This document shows positions 1 to 5,883 of a stretch of 12,675 bases of DNA, piece after piece. The translations under genes were made by a program, and so were the position numbers. Location: the NCBI GenBank assembly GCA_050740255.1, contig JBOICV010000153.1, positions 1 to 12,675 of the forward strand. The letters are read 5' to 3'. Numbering within the stretch: position 1 is the stretch's first letter; each line of letters begins with the position of its first letter. Source of the DNA: JBOICV01 sp050740255 (GTDB taxonomy: Bacteria > Pseudomonadota > Gammaproteobacteria > Nevskiales > JBOICV01). Under the pieces are notes generated by a model. The model was given only the letters and a program-made list of their open reading frames with translations. It was not told where the DNA came from and did no database searches.

Positions 1-93
1 AGGAGCGGCTTCAGCCGCGATCTTGTTCATCTCCCGTTCCTCGACAAGAAAGGATCGCGGCTGAAGCCGCTCCTACAAGCCCCTCCTACAAGC
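1..93. repeat. REP-like inverted pair downstream of the acyl-CoA synthetase gene
   Basis: Two copies of the same short element face each other. One lies at 1-22 (core GGAGCGGCTTCAGCCGC) and its reverse complement at 53-76, separated by a 30-nt unrelated spacer. Each unit has its own 6-bp stem (GCGGCT/AGCCGC), and the pair could fold into a longer hairpin. After the second unit an 11-bp tail, CTCCTACAAGC, is repeated at 70-80 and 83-93. The left unit probably begins a few bases before the window, since the other locus at 4525 starts GTAGGAGC. Such pairs resemble REP doublets (BIME/REPIN) mobilised by RAYT transposases; no RAYT gene is in the window. The pair lies just past the 3' end of the leftward operon, a usual place for REPs, where they can affect mRNA 3' ends. 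Confidence 0.85.
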
Positions 94-115
94 GGGCATG
101 ACGGATTTCGCCCGC

Positions 116-1924
116 TCATAGCTTGGCAACACCTGTGTCAATCGCCTGCTTGAGTTCCGCAGTGAGCGGCTCCCAGCGTGCGGCTCCCGGCGATAGACAA
201 AAGAGCTGCTCATCAATCTGAGCGGGGTCGTAAGCTTGCTTGCGCAGGTTGGCCTTCTGGTGCTTGAAGGTGCCAGTCGTCGCTTGTTCTCCGTGCAGGC
301 GCAGAAAGCGCGGCACGGCGTACTTCGGCAGGTGTTCCCTCAGGTGCGCGACGAAGCCGGCGAGATCCAGCGTCTCGCCGGGCCTGGGCGTGTAGCACAG
401 CATGCCGCAGCGCCCGTCGCGTCCCGGTACCCGGACGCCATAGACGACAGCGTCGGCGGTTTGCGGCCAGGCGTTGACGACCGCTTCCACTTCTGTGGTC
501 GCGACGTTCTCGCCTTGCCAGCGGAAGGTATCACCGAGCCGATCCACGAACTGGACATGGCCGGCGCCCTGGTGCTTCACCAGGTCCCCGGTGTTGAACC
601 AGCAATCGCCCTTCTTGAATACGTCGCGCAACAGCTTCCGCTCGGTCGCCGCGCTGTCGGTGTAGCCGTCGAAGGGCAGGGTGTCGCTGACCTGGAATAG
701 CAGGAGCCCGGTGTTTCCCCGCCCAAGCTTTTTCAGTCGCCCGCTCGGCTGGCGGATGGGTGCGTCCACGTCCAGGTCATAGGCTACGATTTCCCAGCCG
801 AAGCTCGACCAGCCGCAGGTCTTGTCGAAGTTGAAGAAGTTGACGAAGCCGTTGTTTCCTTCCGAGGACCCGTAGAACTCGTAGATACGCTCGATGCTGA
901 AGCGCGTCTTGAAGGCATTCCACAAGTCCGGCCGCAGACCGTTGCCGAAAACCATGCGCACTTGATGTTGCCGGTCGTCTGCTCGCGGTGGCTGGTTCAG
1001 CAGATACCTCAGCATCTCGCCGATGTAGTTGAACACCGTGGCGCGCTGTGCGCGGGCCTCAATCCAGAAGCCCGACGCGCTGAACTTGCGGCCGATGGCG
1101 AGCGCGGCGCCCGACACCAGCGTTGGGCCCAGCGCGAAGTTAGTGGCATTGCTGTGGTACAGCGGCAAGCAGCAGTAGTAGACGTCGTCCGGGGTAAGAC
1201 TCAGCGTCAGGCGCGCGGTACCTAGCGCGGCGCGATACCAGCGGTAATGGCTCATGACGGACGCCTTCGGCAGGCCGGTGGTGCCGGAGGTGTAGATGTA
1301 GAAGCACGGGTCCTTGAGCTGCACTTGCTGCGTGCTGTCGGGGTTGGTCGCGGGGCAGGCTGCTGCTGCCGCGGCAAGATCAATCCAGCCATGGGGGATA
1401 GCCTTGGTCGCTGCGCTGCGCACACAGAACAGCCGGCCCGCGTAGTCCGTATCCAGGTCCTGCACGGTCGCCATGGCTTCAAGCTGGTCTTCACCGGCGA
1501 CGATGAGTTTCGGCTTCACCAGGGTCAGGCTGTGTTTAAGACTTTCTGCGCGCTGGGAGGTGTTGATCATGGCCGCGACCGCGCCGAGCTTCGCCACCGC
1601 ACACATGGTTACGACGATCTCCGGGCAGTTGTTCATGTTGATGCTGACCACATCGCCCCGGCGCACGCCGTGTTGCGCCAGGCAATGCGCATAACGGTTG
1701 GCCCAGGCGTTCAGTTCCGCCCAGGTCCAATTGCGATCGCCAAACTTGATGGCGATGTTCTGCGCGTGCTCCGCGGCGCGCTGTTCCAGCAACAGGCCGA
1801 GCGAGAGCCTCGACTCACGATCCACGAACAAGGTCGTGCGTAGCGCCTGCATGGCGCCCGGTTCGCGCAGCTTGCGATATAGCCGCCGCGCGACTTCGCC
1901 GAAAGTGATTTCGTCAGCGCTCAT
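116..1924 (-). CDS. FATP/VLACS-type long-chain acyl-CoA synthetase (FadD6-like)
   Basis: This is a 602-residue ANL-superfamily adenylating enzyme, expected to activate a fatty or other hydrophobic carboxylic acid to its CoA thioester using ATP. The P-loop-like AMP motif YTSGTTGLPK is at 211-220, the FYGSSE motif at 350-355, the NTGD aspartate at 447, and the segment GDTFRWQGENVATTEVE at 464-480. The last is the hallmark of the fatty-acid-transport-protein/very-long-chain acyl-CoA synthetase branch rather than ordinary FadD. IGEMLRYLLNQPP (301-313) and TGTFKHQKANLRK near 550-562 also match that branch; the lysine in the latter region is the likely adenylation lysine. The length is normal and complete. 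The ATG at 1924 is preceded by AAGGGG about 9 nt upstream. The gene starts 11 nt after the upstream oxidoreductase gene, so it is probably the last gene of the leftward operon. Which acid is activated cannot be told; sterol side chains, fatty acids and bile-acid-like acids are all possible for this branch. Confidence 0.92.
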   Translation of the reverse strand: MSADEITFGEVARRLYRKLREPGAMQALRTTLFVDRESRLSLGLLLEQRAAEHAQNIAIKFGDRNWTWAELNAWANRYAHCLAQHGVRRGDVVSINMNNCPEIVVTMCAVAKLGAVAAMINTSQRAESLKHSLTLVKPKLIVAGEDQLEAMATVQDLDTDYAGRLFCVRSAATKAIPHGWIDLAAAAAACPATNPDSTQQVQLKDPCFYIYTSGTTGLPKASVMSHYRWYRAALGTARLTLSLTPDDVYYCCLPLYHSNATNFALGPTLVSGAALAIGRKFSASGFWIEARAQRATVFNYIGEMLRYLLNQPPRADDRQHQVRMVFGNGLRPDLWNAFKTRFSIERIYEFYGSSEGNNGFVNFFNFDKTCGWSSFGWEIVAYDLDVDAPIRQPSGRLKKLGRGNTGLLLFQVSDTLPFDGYTDSAATERKLLRDVFKKGDCWFNTGDLVKHQGAGHVQFVDRLGDTFRWQGENVATTEVEAVVNAWPQTADAVVYGVRVPGRDGRCGMLCYTPRPGETLDLAGFVAHLREHLPKYAVPRFLRLHGEQATTGTFKHQKANLRKQAYDPAQIDEQLFCLSPGAARWEPLTAELKQAIDTGVAKL

Positions 1925-1935
1925 CGGATTACCCC

Positions 1936-2982
1936 TTATTCGATCGTCATCGGGCCTGAGCCCGGCAGTCGCGTGATCAGGTCCGCGCCCAGCAGCCTGG
2001 GAGGCGTGTAACTGCCTCCGGCCGGTTTGTGCTTGCTCAGAAACTCCACCACGGCGAGCGAGCCCGACACAGTCAGGCTGTAGCCGTTCTCGATCTTAAT
2101 GCGCGCCGTCTTTTTCTGACCCTTGGCGTTGGTGGCTTCGCCCCAGACATAGCAGAAGGACTTGGCGCGCCGCTCGGCGCTCGGCCCCTTCACTTTTCCA
2201 GCCATCCACAGGAGCAGGGACTGGACCGGTGCGAGGCGCAAAAACCATAGGAGGTAGTTGGCGCGCTTGGCGTTGGCGATCATGCCGGACGTGCCGGCGA
2301 GGTAGGCCTCGATATTGGGGATGCCGGTGGTGTGGTAAGCGGTCGAGACGTCACCGGAGGGGAAGGTCATGGCGAGCTTCTCGCCACCGCCGAAATCAAT
2401 GCGTCTGACGCGATAAGCCAGCGGCACGCGAATAATCTCGCCGTCCCGGCGCACTCTGCCGCCTTGAGCTAGCCCCTCGACCGTGCTCTTGGCGGTGCCG
2501 GGGGAGATGCTGCCGTTCGAATCGAAACCCAATGCCAGATGTATCGCATCCGGCAGGGCCTGCTTGAGCGTGGCGGCCACGCAGTCCAGCGGAATCACGT
2601 CGAAACCCACGCCCGGACAGATCACCACGCCAGCCTGCTGCGCCTCGGCGTTTTTGCTCTGCGCGTGCTCGAACACGCCGATCTCGCCGTTGATGTCGAG
2701 GTAGTGCGCCCGGACCTTGAGACAGGCCGCGATCATCGGCGCACTGGTTGCGGCGAACGGCCCGGCGCAATGCAGCACCAGTTCCACACCCTTGAGTTGC
2801 GCTGCTATTTCATCCGGTGTGCCGATGCCGAACACACGGGATTCAAATCCGAGCTCAGTCGCCAGCGCGGCGACCTTGTCCACGCTGCGGCCGGCCAGCA
2901 CGGGCTTGAGCCCACGGCGCCGCGCTTCGCGCGCAATCAGCTCGCCGGTGTAACCATTGGCGCCATATATCATCCAGTTCAT
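1936..2982 (-). CDS. Saccharopine-dehydrogenase-like NAD(P)-binding oxidoreductase (second copy)
   Basis: This 348-residue protein opens directly with a Rossmann dinucleotide-binding loop, GANGYTG at 7-13, followed by LAGRS near 29-33, which usually contacts the adenosine ribose or phosphate. LVLHCAGPF (about 73-81) and VICPGVGFDVIP (about 119-130) follow the pattern of the saccharopine dehydrogenase/trans-acting enoyl reductase superfamily. A hydrophobic stretch around residues 242-262 suggests membrane association, as is common in these homologues. Family members mostly act on lipid or polyketide intermediates rather than in lysine metabolism, and no lysine-pathway gene is nearby. A GGGAG ribosome site lies about 9 nt before the ATG at 2982. 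The gene is 11 nt upstream of the acyl-CoA synthetase gene and about 156 nt downstream of the second GST gene, with repeats in that gap. It is a distant, shorter paralogue of the oxidoreductase at 4503-5807. Substrate unknown. Confidence 0.85.
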   Translation of the reverse strand: MNWMIYGANGYTGELIAREARRRGLKPVLAGRSVDKVAALATELGFESRVFGIGTPDEIAAQLKGVELVLHCAGPFAATSAPMIAACLKVRAHYLDINGEIGVFEHAQSKNAEAQQAGVVICPGVGFDVIPLDCVAATLKQALPDAIHLALGFDSNGSISPGTAKSTVEGLAQGGRVRRDGEIIRVPLAYRVRRIDFGGGEKLAMTFPSGDVSTAYHTTGIPNIEAYLAGTSGMIANAKRANYLLWFLRLAPVQSLLLWMAGKVKGPSAERRAKSFCYVWGEATNAKGQKKTARIKIENGYSLTVSGSLAVVEFLSKHKPAGGSYTPPRLLGADLITRLPGSGPMTIE

Positions 2983-3027
2983 TTTTGTGCTCCCAATTTG
3001 CCAAGGAAACTCTGATTTGTTCTGTCA

Positions 3028-3114
3028 CCCCGGCCCTTCGACGAGCTCAGGATGAACTCCAGCCGGGGTCCAGTGCTTTGAATCTTCTGGATTCCGGCTT
3101 TCGCCGGAATGACG
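3028..3114. repeat. Composite of two dispersed palindromic repeats between GST and oxidoreductase genes
   Basis: Two different repeat types lie side by side in the 156-nt gap of the leftward operon. The first, at 3028-3068, is CCCCGGC ... GCCGGGG flanking a 27-nt interior that begins CCCTTCGACGAGCTCAGG, a short dispersed repeat type seen in many proteobacterial genomes. The second, at 3087-3114, is a perfect 8-bp hairpin, ATTCCGGC-TTTC-GCCGGAAT, followed by GACG, related to the element at 4502-4524. Neither hairpin is followed by a T-run on the minus strand, so they do not look like classical intrinsic terminators. They could still stabilise the upstream mRNA or uncouple expression of the last two genes. 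Confidence 0.8.
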
Positions 3115-3138
3115 CATAGCGAATTGATCAGCGTCTCC

Positions 3139-3837
3139 TTATCGCTGCACGATGTTGCGCGCGCCCTTGGCGAACTCTTCCGCGGCTTTTGCGTCTTGTT
3201 CGACATCCGGGATCTTGACCGGCACGTCGATGCCGCGTTGCACGGCGGGCCGCGCACGGATTGCCGTCAGCCAGCGTTGCAAATGGTCCAGGCCCTCGAC
3301 CGAAACACCCGACCATTTGTAGGTACGCACCCAGCACCAGTTGGCGATGTCGGCGATGGAATAGTCGCCCGCCAGGTATTCGGACTCGGACAACCGCCGG
3401 TCCAGCACCTCGAACAAGCGCCGGCACTCATGTTGGTAACGGTCAATCGCCGGCTGGATTTTTTCCGGGAAGTAGCGAAAGAACACATTCGCCTGACCCA
3501 TCATCGGGCCGATTCCGCCCATCTGGAACATCAGCCACTGCATAACCTGTGAGCGGCCCTTGACGTCGGTAGGCATGAACCGGCCGGTTTTTTCGGCGAG
3601 GTAAACCAGAATTGCGCCGGACTCAAACACCGCGAAACCGCCATTGCCGTGATCAACAATCGTCGGAATGCGGCCGTTCGGATTGAGCTTGAGATACTCC
3701 GGCTTTCTTTGTTCGCCGCTCAGGATATTCACGAGCTTCACCGAATATTTCAGGTTCAGCTCTTCCAGCGCGACCGACGCCTTCCAGCCATTGGGCGTGG
3801 GCGCGGTGTAGAGATCGATGCTTGCGTCCGATTTCAT
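3139..3837 (-). CDS. Nu-class (YfcG/YghU-like) glutathione S-transferase
   Basis: This 232-residue soluble protein has the two-domain GST layout: a thioredoxin-fold N-terminus (about 7-88) and a helical C-terminal domain (about 95-210). The N-terminal TAPTPNGWK (11-19) supplies the Thr/Asn pair, T14 and N16, used by Nu-class enzymes instead of a catalytic Tyr, Ser or Cys. RIPTIVDH at 56-63 carries the cis-proline, and ESGAIL at 72-77 is the glutathione gamma-glutamyl binding turn. GQANVFFRYFPEKIQPAIDRY is close in pattern to E. coli YfcG. Nu-class enzymes typically show disulfide reductase or glutathione-lyase activity. The ATG at 3837 overlaps the stop of the upstream GST gene by 4 nt (ATGA) and has TGGAG about 9 nt before it, so the two GSTs should be co-translated. 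Role in this locus unknown; thiol redox or removal of a glutathione adduct is plausible. Confidence 0.88.
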   Translation of the reverse strand: MKSDASIDLYTAPTPNGWKASVALEELNLKYSVKLVNILSGEQRKPEYLKLNPNGRIPTIVDHGNGGFAVFESGAILVYLAEKTGRFMPTDVKGRSQVMQWLMFQMGGIGPMMGQANVFFRYFPEKIQPAIDRYQHECRRLFEVLDRRLSESEYLAGDYSIADIANWCWVRTYKWSGVSVEGLDHLQRWLTAIRARPAVQRGIDVPVKIPDVEQDAKAAEEFAKGARNIVQR

Positions 3838-4499
3838 TTTGTACTCCAGGAATTGAACAGGGAACTGACCGCTGGCCGCGCGCGAACCGCGCCGAACCAG
3901 CGGGTGAGATGGGTATGATCGTCGGGGATGGCGAAATCGGCAAAGCGGAATGAGCGTAACGCAGCAAAGGCGGTGATGTCGGCCACTGAAAAATCATCAC
4001 CCGCAATCCAGCTCCGGTCCGCCAATTCGCGATTAAGGATTGCGATGCGCTTGAGTGCGACCGCGCGCTGCTGCACGCCGAACTCGGGCACCTGCTGCTG
4101 GATCGCTTTGGCCATGGGGTGGCCATGACGGAACGCCATCGCCATCGGCAGCATCAGATCCAGCTCCATGCTGCGCTGCCACTGTTCCACTTGGGCCTGC
4201 TGCAGCGCGCCATGGCCGAACAGCGCCGGCTCCGGAACGAGCGCCTCGATATAGCGGCAGATGGCCAGGCTCTCGCGAATCACCGTGCCGTCCGCCAGCA
4301 CCAGCGCTGGCACGCGCATATTGGGTGCGATGCGCCGGTATTCCGGGCTGCGCTGTTCGCCCATGAGCAGATCGAGCGTGGTTTCTGGAATCTGAATCTG
4401 TTTTTCGGCAAGGAAAAGCTGCACGCGTAGCGGGCTCACGGCCATCCGCGCGCTGTACAAACGCATCGCGGCGAAATCGAATTTAGTGAAACTCTGCAT
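3834..4499 (-). CDS. Glutathione S-transferase family protein
   Basis: This is a 221-residue GST-fold protein. The thioredoxin-like N-terminal domain runs from about residue 12 to 90, with AVSPLRVQLFL (20-30) at the usual catalytic-turn position and a Ser-Pro there rather than a Cys. RVPALVLADG (cis-proline) and the glutathione-binding ESLAICRYIE follow. The C-terminal helical domain contains the N-capping signature WIAGDDFSVADITAFAAL. A methionine at residue 12 (4464-4466) sits immediately before the first beta strand and is a possible alternative start, but it lacks an obvious ribosome site; GGGA about 9 nt before the ATG at 4499 favours the longer form only weakly. The gene begins 3 nt after the stop of the upstream oxidoreductase and overlaps the next GST by 4 nt. 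It is clearly different from the Nu-class neighbour, so the pair is not a recent duplication. Confidence 0.85.
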   Translation of the reverse strand: MQSFTKFDFAAMRLYSARMAVSPLRVQLFLAEKQIQIPETTLDLLMGEQRSPEYRRIAPNMRVPALVLADGTVIRESLAICRYIEALVPEPALFGHGALQQAQVEQWQRSMELDLMLPMAMAFRHGHPMAKAIQQQVPEFGVQQRAVALKRIAILNRELADRSWIAGDDFSVADITAFAALRSFRFADFAIPDDHTHLTRWFGAVRARPAVSSLFNSWSTK

Positions 4500-4501
4500 A
4501 A

Positions 4502-4524
4502 GTCATTCCCGCGAAGGCGGGATC
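4502..4524. repeat. Short palindromic repeat forming an intercistronic junction
   Basis: The stretch reads GTCATTCCCGCGAAGGCGGG, then ATC, with a 5-bp stem CCCGC/GCGGG around a GAAG loop. It is the same repeat type as the hairpin at 3087-3114, which ends GGAATGACG on the opposite strand. On the minus strand its GGAATGAC contributes the TGA stop of the upstream oxidoreductase and the weak GGGA before the GST start at 4499. Confidence 0.7.
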
Positions 4525-5807
4525 GTAGGAGCGGCTTTAGCCGCGATCTTGTAGGGGCGCGAACCGTCCAACCCATCGCGGCTGAAGCCGCTCCTACGGG
4601 CTGGTTCGCGGGCATGGAGGGTCTCGAACCGGATGCCGGCCGCTTCCACGCGGCGAAATAGGGCGTCGCCCATCGCCACGACCGGCGTGAGCACACCTGC
4701 GCGATCAAGCGGCAACTCGTCCAGCGCAAGGCACAGGCCGGACTCGGCCAGCAGCTTACTCGTCTCGCCATAACCGGGATCGCCACCGCTCACTTGAGTG
4801 CGGATGCTCTCGCCGCCGCTCCCTCGACCAGGCTCGGGACAGGCTTCGCCAAAGAACGTAACGGTGAACCGGCTGCGCTCGCGTTGTTCGACACTGGGGC
4901 CGTCACCAGGCGGGCGCAGTGACAACAGCCATTTGCGCGTGAGGCTCATCTGGCTGGCGAGGAGTAGCGCCGCGGCGCCGGTCAGCAGGCCTGCGAGCTT
5001 GCCGAGGTTCGGAACCTGCAAGTAATGGCCGTAGCGGAAATCCGGCCCATACCCTTCGATCGCCACGGCACTGCGCCGCACGATTTGTGGATCCACGGCG
5101 GGGAAGGGGACAACCCAGGCCCCGAGTGCGCGCTCAAAATGCAGACGCTGGTGCGTGTTGCCGATCCGGCGGTGCGCGGGTCGTGACTCGGCCGCCGTGC
5201 GTTGCCGATGCGCCGCGCGGCGCTGATCCATGCGCGATAGCGCGGTGATCACGGAATGCAGGGGCGTGCCCTTGGAGAATGTCGCGTCCACGAAGACGAA
5301 GGCTTCGATCTGTATCGGTACGCCCACCGGCAACTGGCGGACGGTGTAGTAGGCGCCCAGATCCGGCACCAGCGCTTCGAAGCCACAGCAGTGCACGATG
5401 CGCGCGCCCGTCTTCATCGCGGTCTCGTGGTGGTTCAGCCACATCCGGTCCACGAACTCAGCCTCGCCGCAGATATCCGCGTAGTCGGTGCCGGCGTCGG
5501 CGCAGGCTTTCACCAGCGGTTCGCCATGCAGCACGTAGGGGCCGACTGTGGACAGCACGACTCGCGTGGACTGCGAGAGACGCGCAAGGCTTGCAGCATC
5601 CTGTACGTCCGCCTGCACACACCAGGGCCTGGACTGCGCGCCGCCGGCCGCCAGCCGCGCCGCAAGCGCATCCAGCTTGCTGCGGTCGCGGCCGGCGATG
5701 GCCCAGCGCATGGAAACAGGCGCGTGCCGCGCCAGATACTCCGCGGTCAACCCGCCGGTGTAGCCGGTGGCTCCGAACAGGACCAGGTCATAAGGCCGCG
5801 CCGCCAT
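4503..5807 (-). CDS. Saccharopine-dehydrogenase-like / trans-acting enoyl reductase-type oxidoreductase with repeat-derived insert and tail
   Basis: From the chosen start this is a 434-residue protein. The Rossmann loop GATGYTG is at 12-18 and AGRDRSK at 38-44; LSTVGPY, ADICGEAEFVDRM and HCCGFEALVPDL follow. This matches the family of mycobacterial trans-acting enoyl reductases and related NAD(P)-dependent enzymes that act on lipid-like substrates. A hydrophobic segment at 271-289 suggests membrane contact, as in relatives. The ATG at 5807 is preferred because AGGAAAG lies 6 nt upstream; a more upstream in-frame ATG at 5849 falls inside the promoter. Two oddities: residues 323-332 (CPEPGRGSGG) look like an in-frame dispersed-repeat insertion between the conserved FFGEA and ESIRTQVSGG, and residues 400-434, with the stop codon, come from palindromic repeats, so the ancestral end was probably near FETLHA. 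The frame is otherwise intact. It is the first gene of the leftward operon. Confidence 0.85.
   Translation of the reverse strand: MAARPYDLVLFGATGYTGGLTAEYLARHAPVSMRWAIAGRDRSKLDALAARLAAGGAQSRPWCVQADVQDAASLARLSQSTRVVLSTVGPYVLHGEPLVKACADAGTDYADICGEAEFVDRMWLNHHETAMKTGARIVHCCGFEALVPDLGAYYTVRQLPVGVPIQIEAFVFVDATFSKGTPLHSVITALSRMDQRRAAHRQRTAAESRPAHRRIGNTHQRLHFERALGAWVVPFPAVDPQIVRRSAVAIEGYGPDFRYGHYLQVPNLGKLAGLLTGAAALLLASQMSLTRKWLLSLRPPGDGPSVEQRERSRFTVTFFGEACPEPGRGSGGESIRTQVSGGDPGYGETSKLLAESGLCLALDELPLDRAGVLTPVVAMGDALFRRVEAAGIRFETLHAREPARRSGFSRDGLDGSRPYKIAAKAAPTIPPSRE
4525..4610. repeat. REP-like inverted pair inside the 3' end of an oxidoreductase gene
   Basis: One unit at 4525-4548 (core GGAGCGGCTTTAGCCGC) faces its reverse complement at 4575-4597 (core GCGGCTGAAGCCGCTCC), with a 26-nt spacer. 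The elements match those at 1-76 apart from single changes, including the shared CGATCTTGT on the inner side of the left unit. A second interleaved inverted repeat, CGCGAACC (4558-4565) with GGTTCGCG (4603-4610), spans the right unit. The whole pair is translated as the C-terminus of the oxidoreductase at 4503-5807 and includes the peptide SGFSRD, which this element type commonly encodes. Confidence 0.85.
4820..4849. repeat. Dispersed short repeat inserted in-frame in the oxidoreductase gene
   Basis: The plus strand reads CCCTCGACCAGGCTCGGGAC, then AGGCTTCGC. This resembles the widespread bacterial repeat CCCTTCGACAGGCTCAGGAC, whose minus-strand translation is the common insert peptide ACPEPVEG. 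Here the minus strand encodes ACPEPGRGSGG in the same frame as the oxidoreductase. It is related in its first bases to the element at 3034-3050. The identification rests on my recall of the repeat consensus, not on an alignment. Confidence 0.65.
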
Positions 5808-5813
5808 CCGTTT

Positions 5814-5820
5814 CTTTCCT
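5814..5820 (-). promoter_or_regulatory. Ribosome binding site fixing the oxidoreductase start at 5807
   Basis: The minus strand reads AGGAAAG followed by a 6-nt spacer and ATG. This is the only good Shine-Dalgarno sequence near the 5' end of the leftward operon and supports translation from 5807, not from the in-frame ATG at 5849. Confidence 0.7.
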
Positions 5821-5834
5821 CGTTTACTTCGCGC

Positions 5835-5864
5835 TTGACACCGCATCATAACTTACGGTAACGT
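5835..5864 (+). promoter_or_regulatory. Possible promoter for the TetR-regulator operon
   Basis: A perfect -35 consensus TTGACA lies at 5835-5840. The -10 is poor: with an 18-bp spacer the hexamer is TAACGT (5859-5864, three matches to TATAAT). If used, transcription would start about 10-13 nt before the regulator's ATG, giving a very short leader, which fits the absence of a Shine-Dalgarno sequence there. The -10 falls inside the candidate operator, so autoregulation would follow. Confidence 0.4.
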
Positions 5865-5873
5865 CAGTGTCAC
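5845..5873 (-). promoter_or_regulatory. Sigma70-type promoter of the leftward operon
   Basis: On the minus strand GTGACA (5873-5868, five of six matches to TTGACA) is followed by exactly 17 bp and TATGAT (5850-5845, five of six matches to TATAAT). The start point would be near 5838, giving a leader of about 30 nt to the ribosome site and ATG at 5807. This is the best promoter-like match I see in the window. It overlaps the candidate operator. Confidence 0.65.
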
Positions 5874-5877
5874 TTAC
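5851..5877. promoter_or_regulatory. Candidate TetR-family operator in the divergent control region
   Basis: Two adjacent 9-bp perfect palindromes occur: TTAC-G-GTAA at 5853-5861 and AGTG-T-CACT at 5866-5874, with centres 13 bp apart. The hexamer ACTTAC is also repeated directly at 5851-5856 and 5872-5877, a 21-bp period or about two helical turns. The block sits between the -35 and -10 of the leftward promoter and over the possible -10 of the rightward one. A TetR-type repressor gene starts 7 nt away, and such regulators usually bind their own divergent intergenic region. No binding is shown by the sequence itself. Confidence 0.5.
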
Positions 5878-5883
5878 TTTGCG

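Noticed and set aside
91..116. AGCGGGC/GCCCGCT hairpin overlapping the synthetase stop as an intrinsic terminator
   Set aside because: It has a 12-nt loop and no T-run follows on the minus strand; the sequence after it is repeat tail. It may be chance.
3139..4499. Beta-aryl-ether (lignin dimer) cleavage by LigE/LigF/LigG-type GSTs
   Set aside because: A Nu-class GST with another GST recalls that pathway, but no LigD-type dehydrogenase is recognisable and neither GST shows a distinctive Lig signature that I can see. Left as a possibility only.
1..4610. CRISPR array from the repeated palindromes
   Set aside because: The repeats are scattered inverted pairs of several types without regular spacers, and no cas genes are present.
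5100..5250. Possible frameshift in the first oxidoreductase around an Arg/His-rich stretch
   Set aside because: The charged stretch leads in the same frame into the conserved ALGAWVVPFPAVDPQIVRRS region, so the frame is intact.
1936..5807. Lysine metabolism role for the two saccharopine-dehydrogenase-like proteins
   Set aside because: The motifs fit the lipid-type trans-acting enoyl reductase branch, and no lysine-pathway gene is nearby. The family name alone is not evidence of saccharopine activity.
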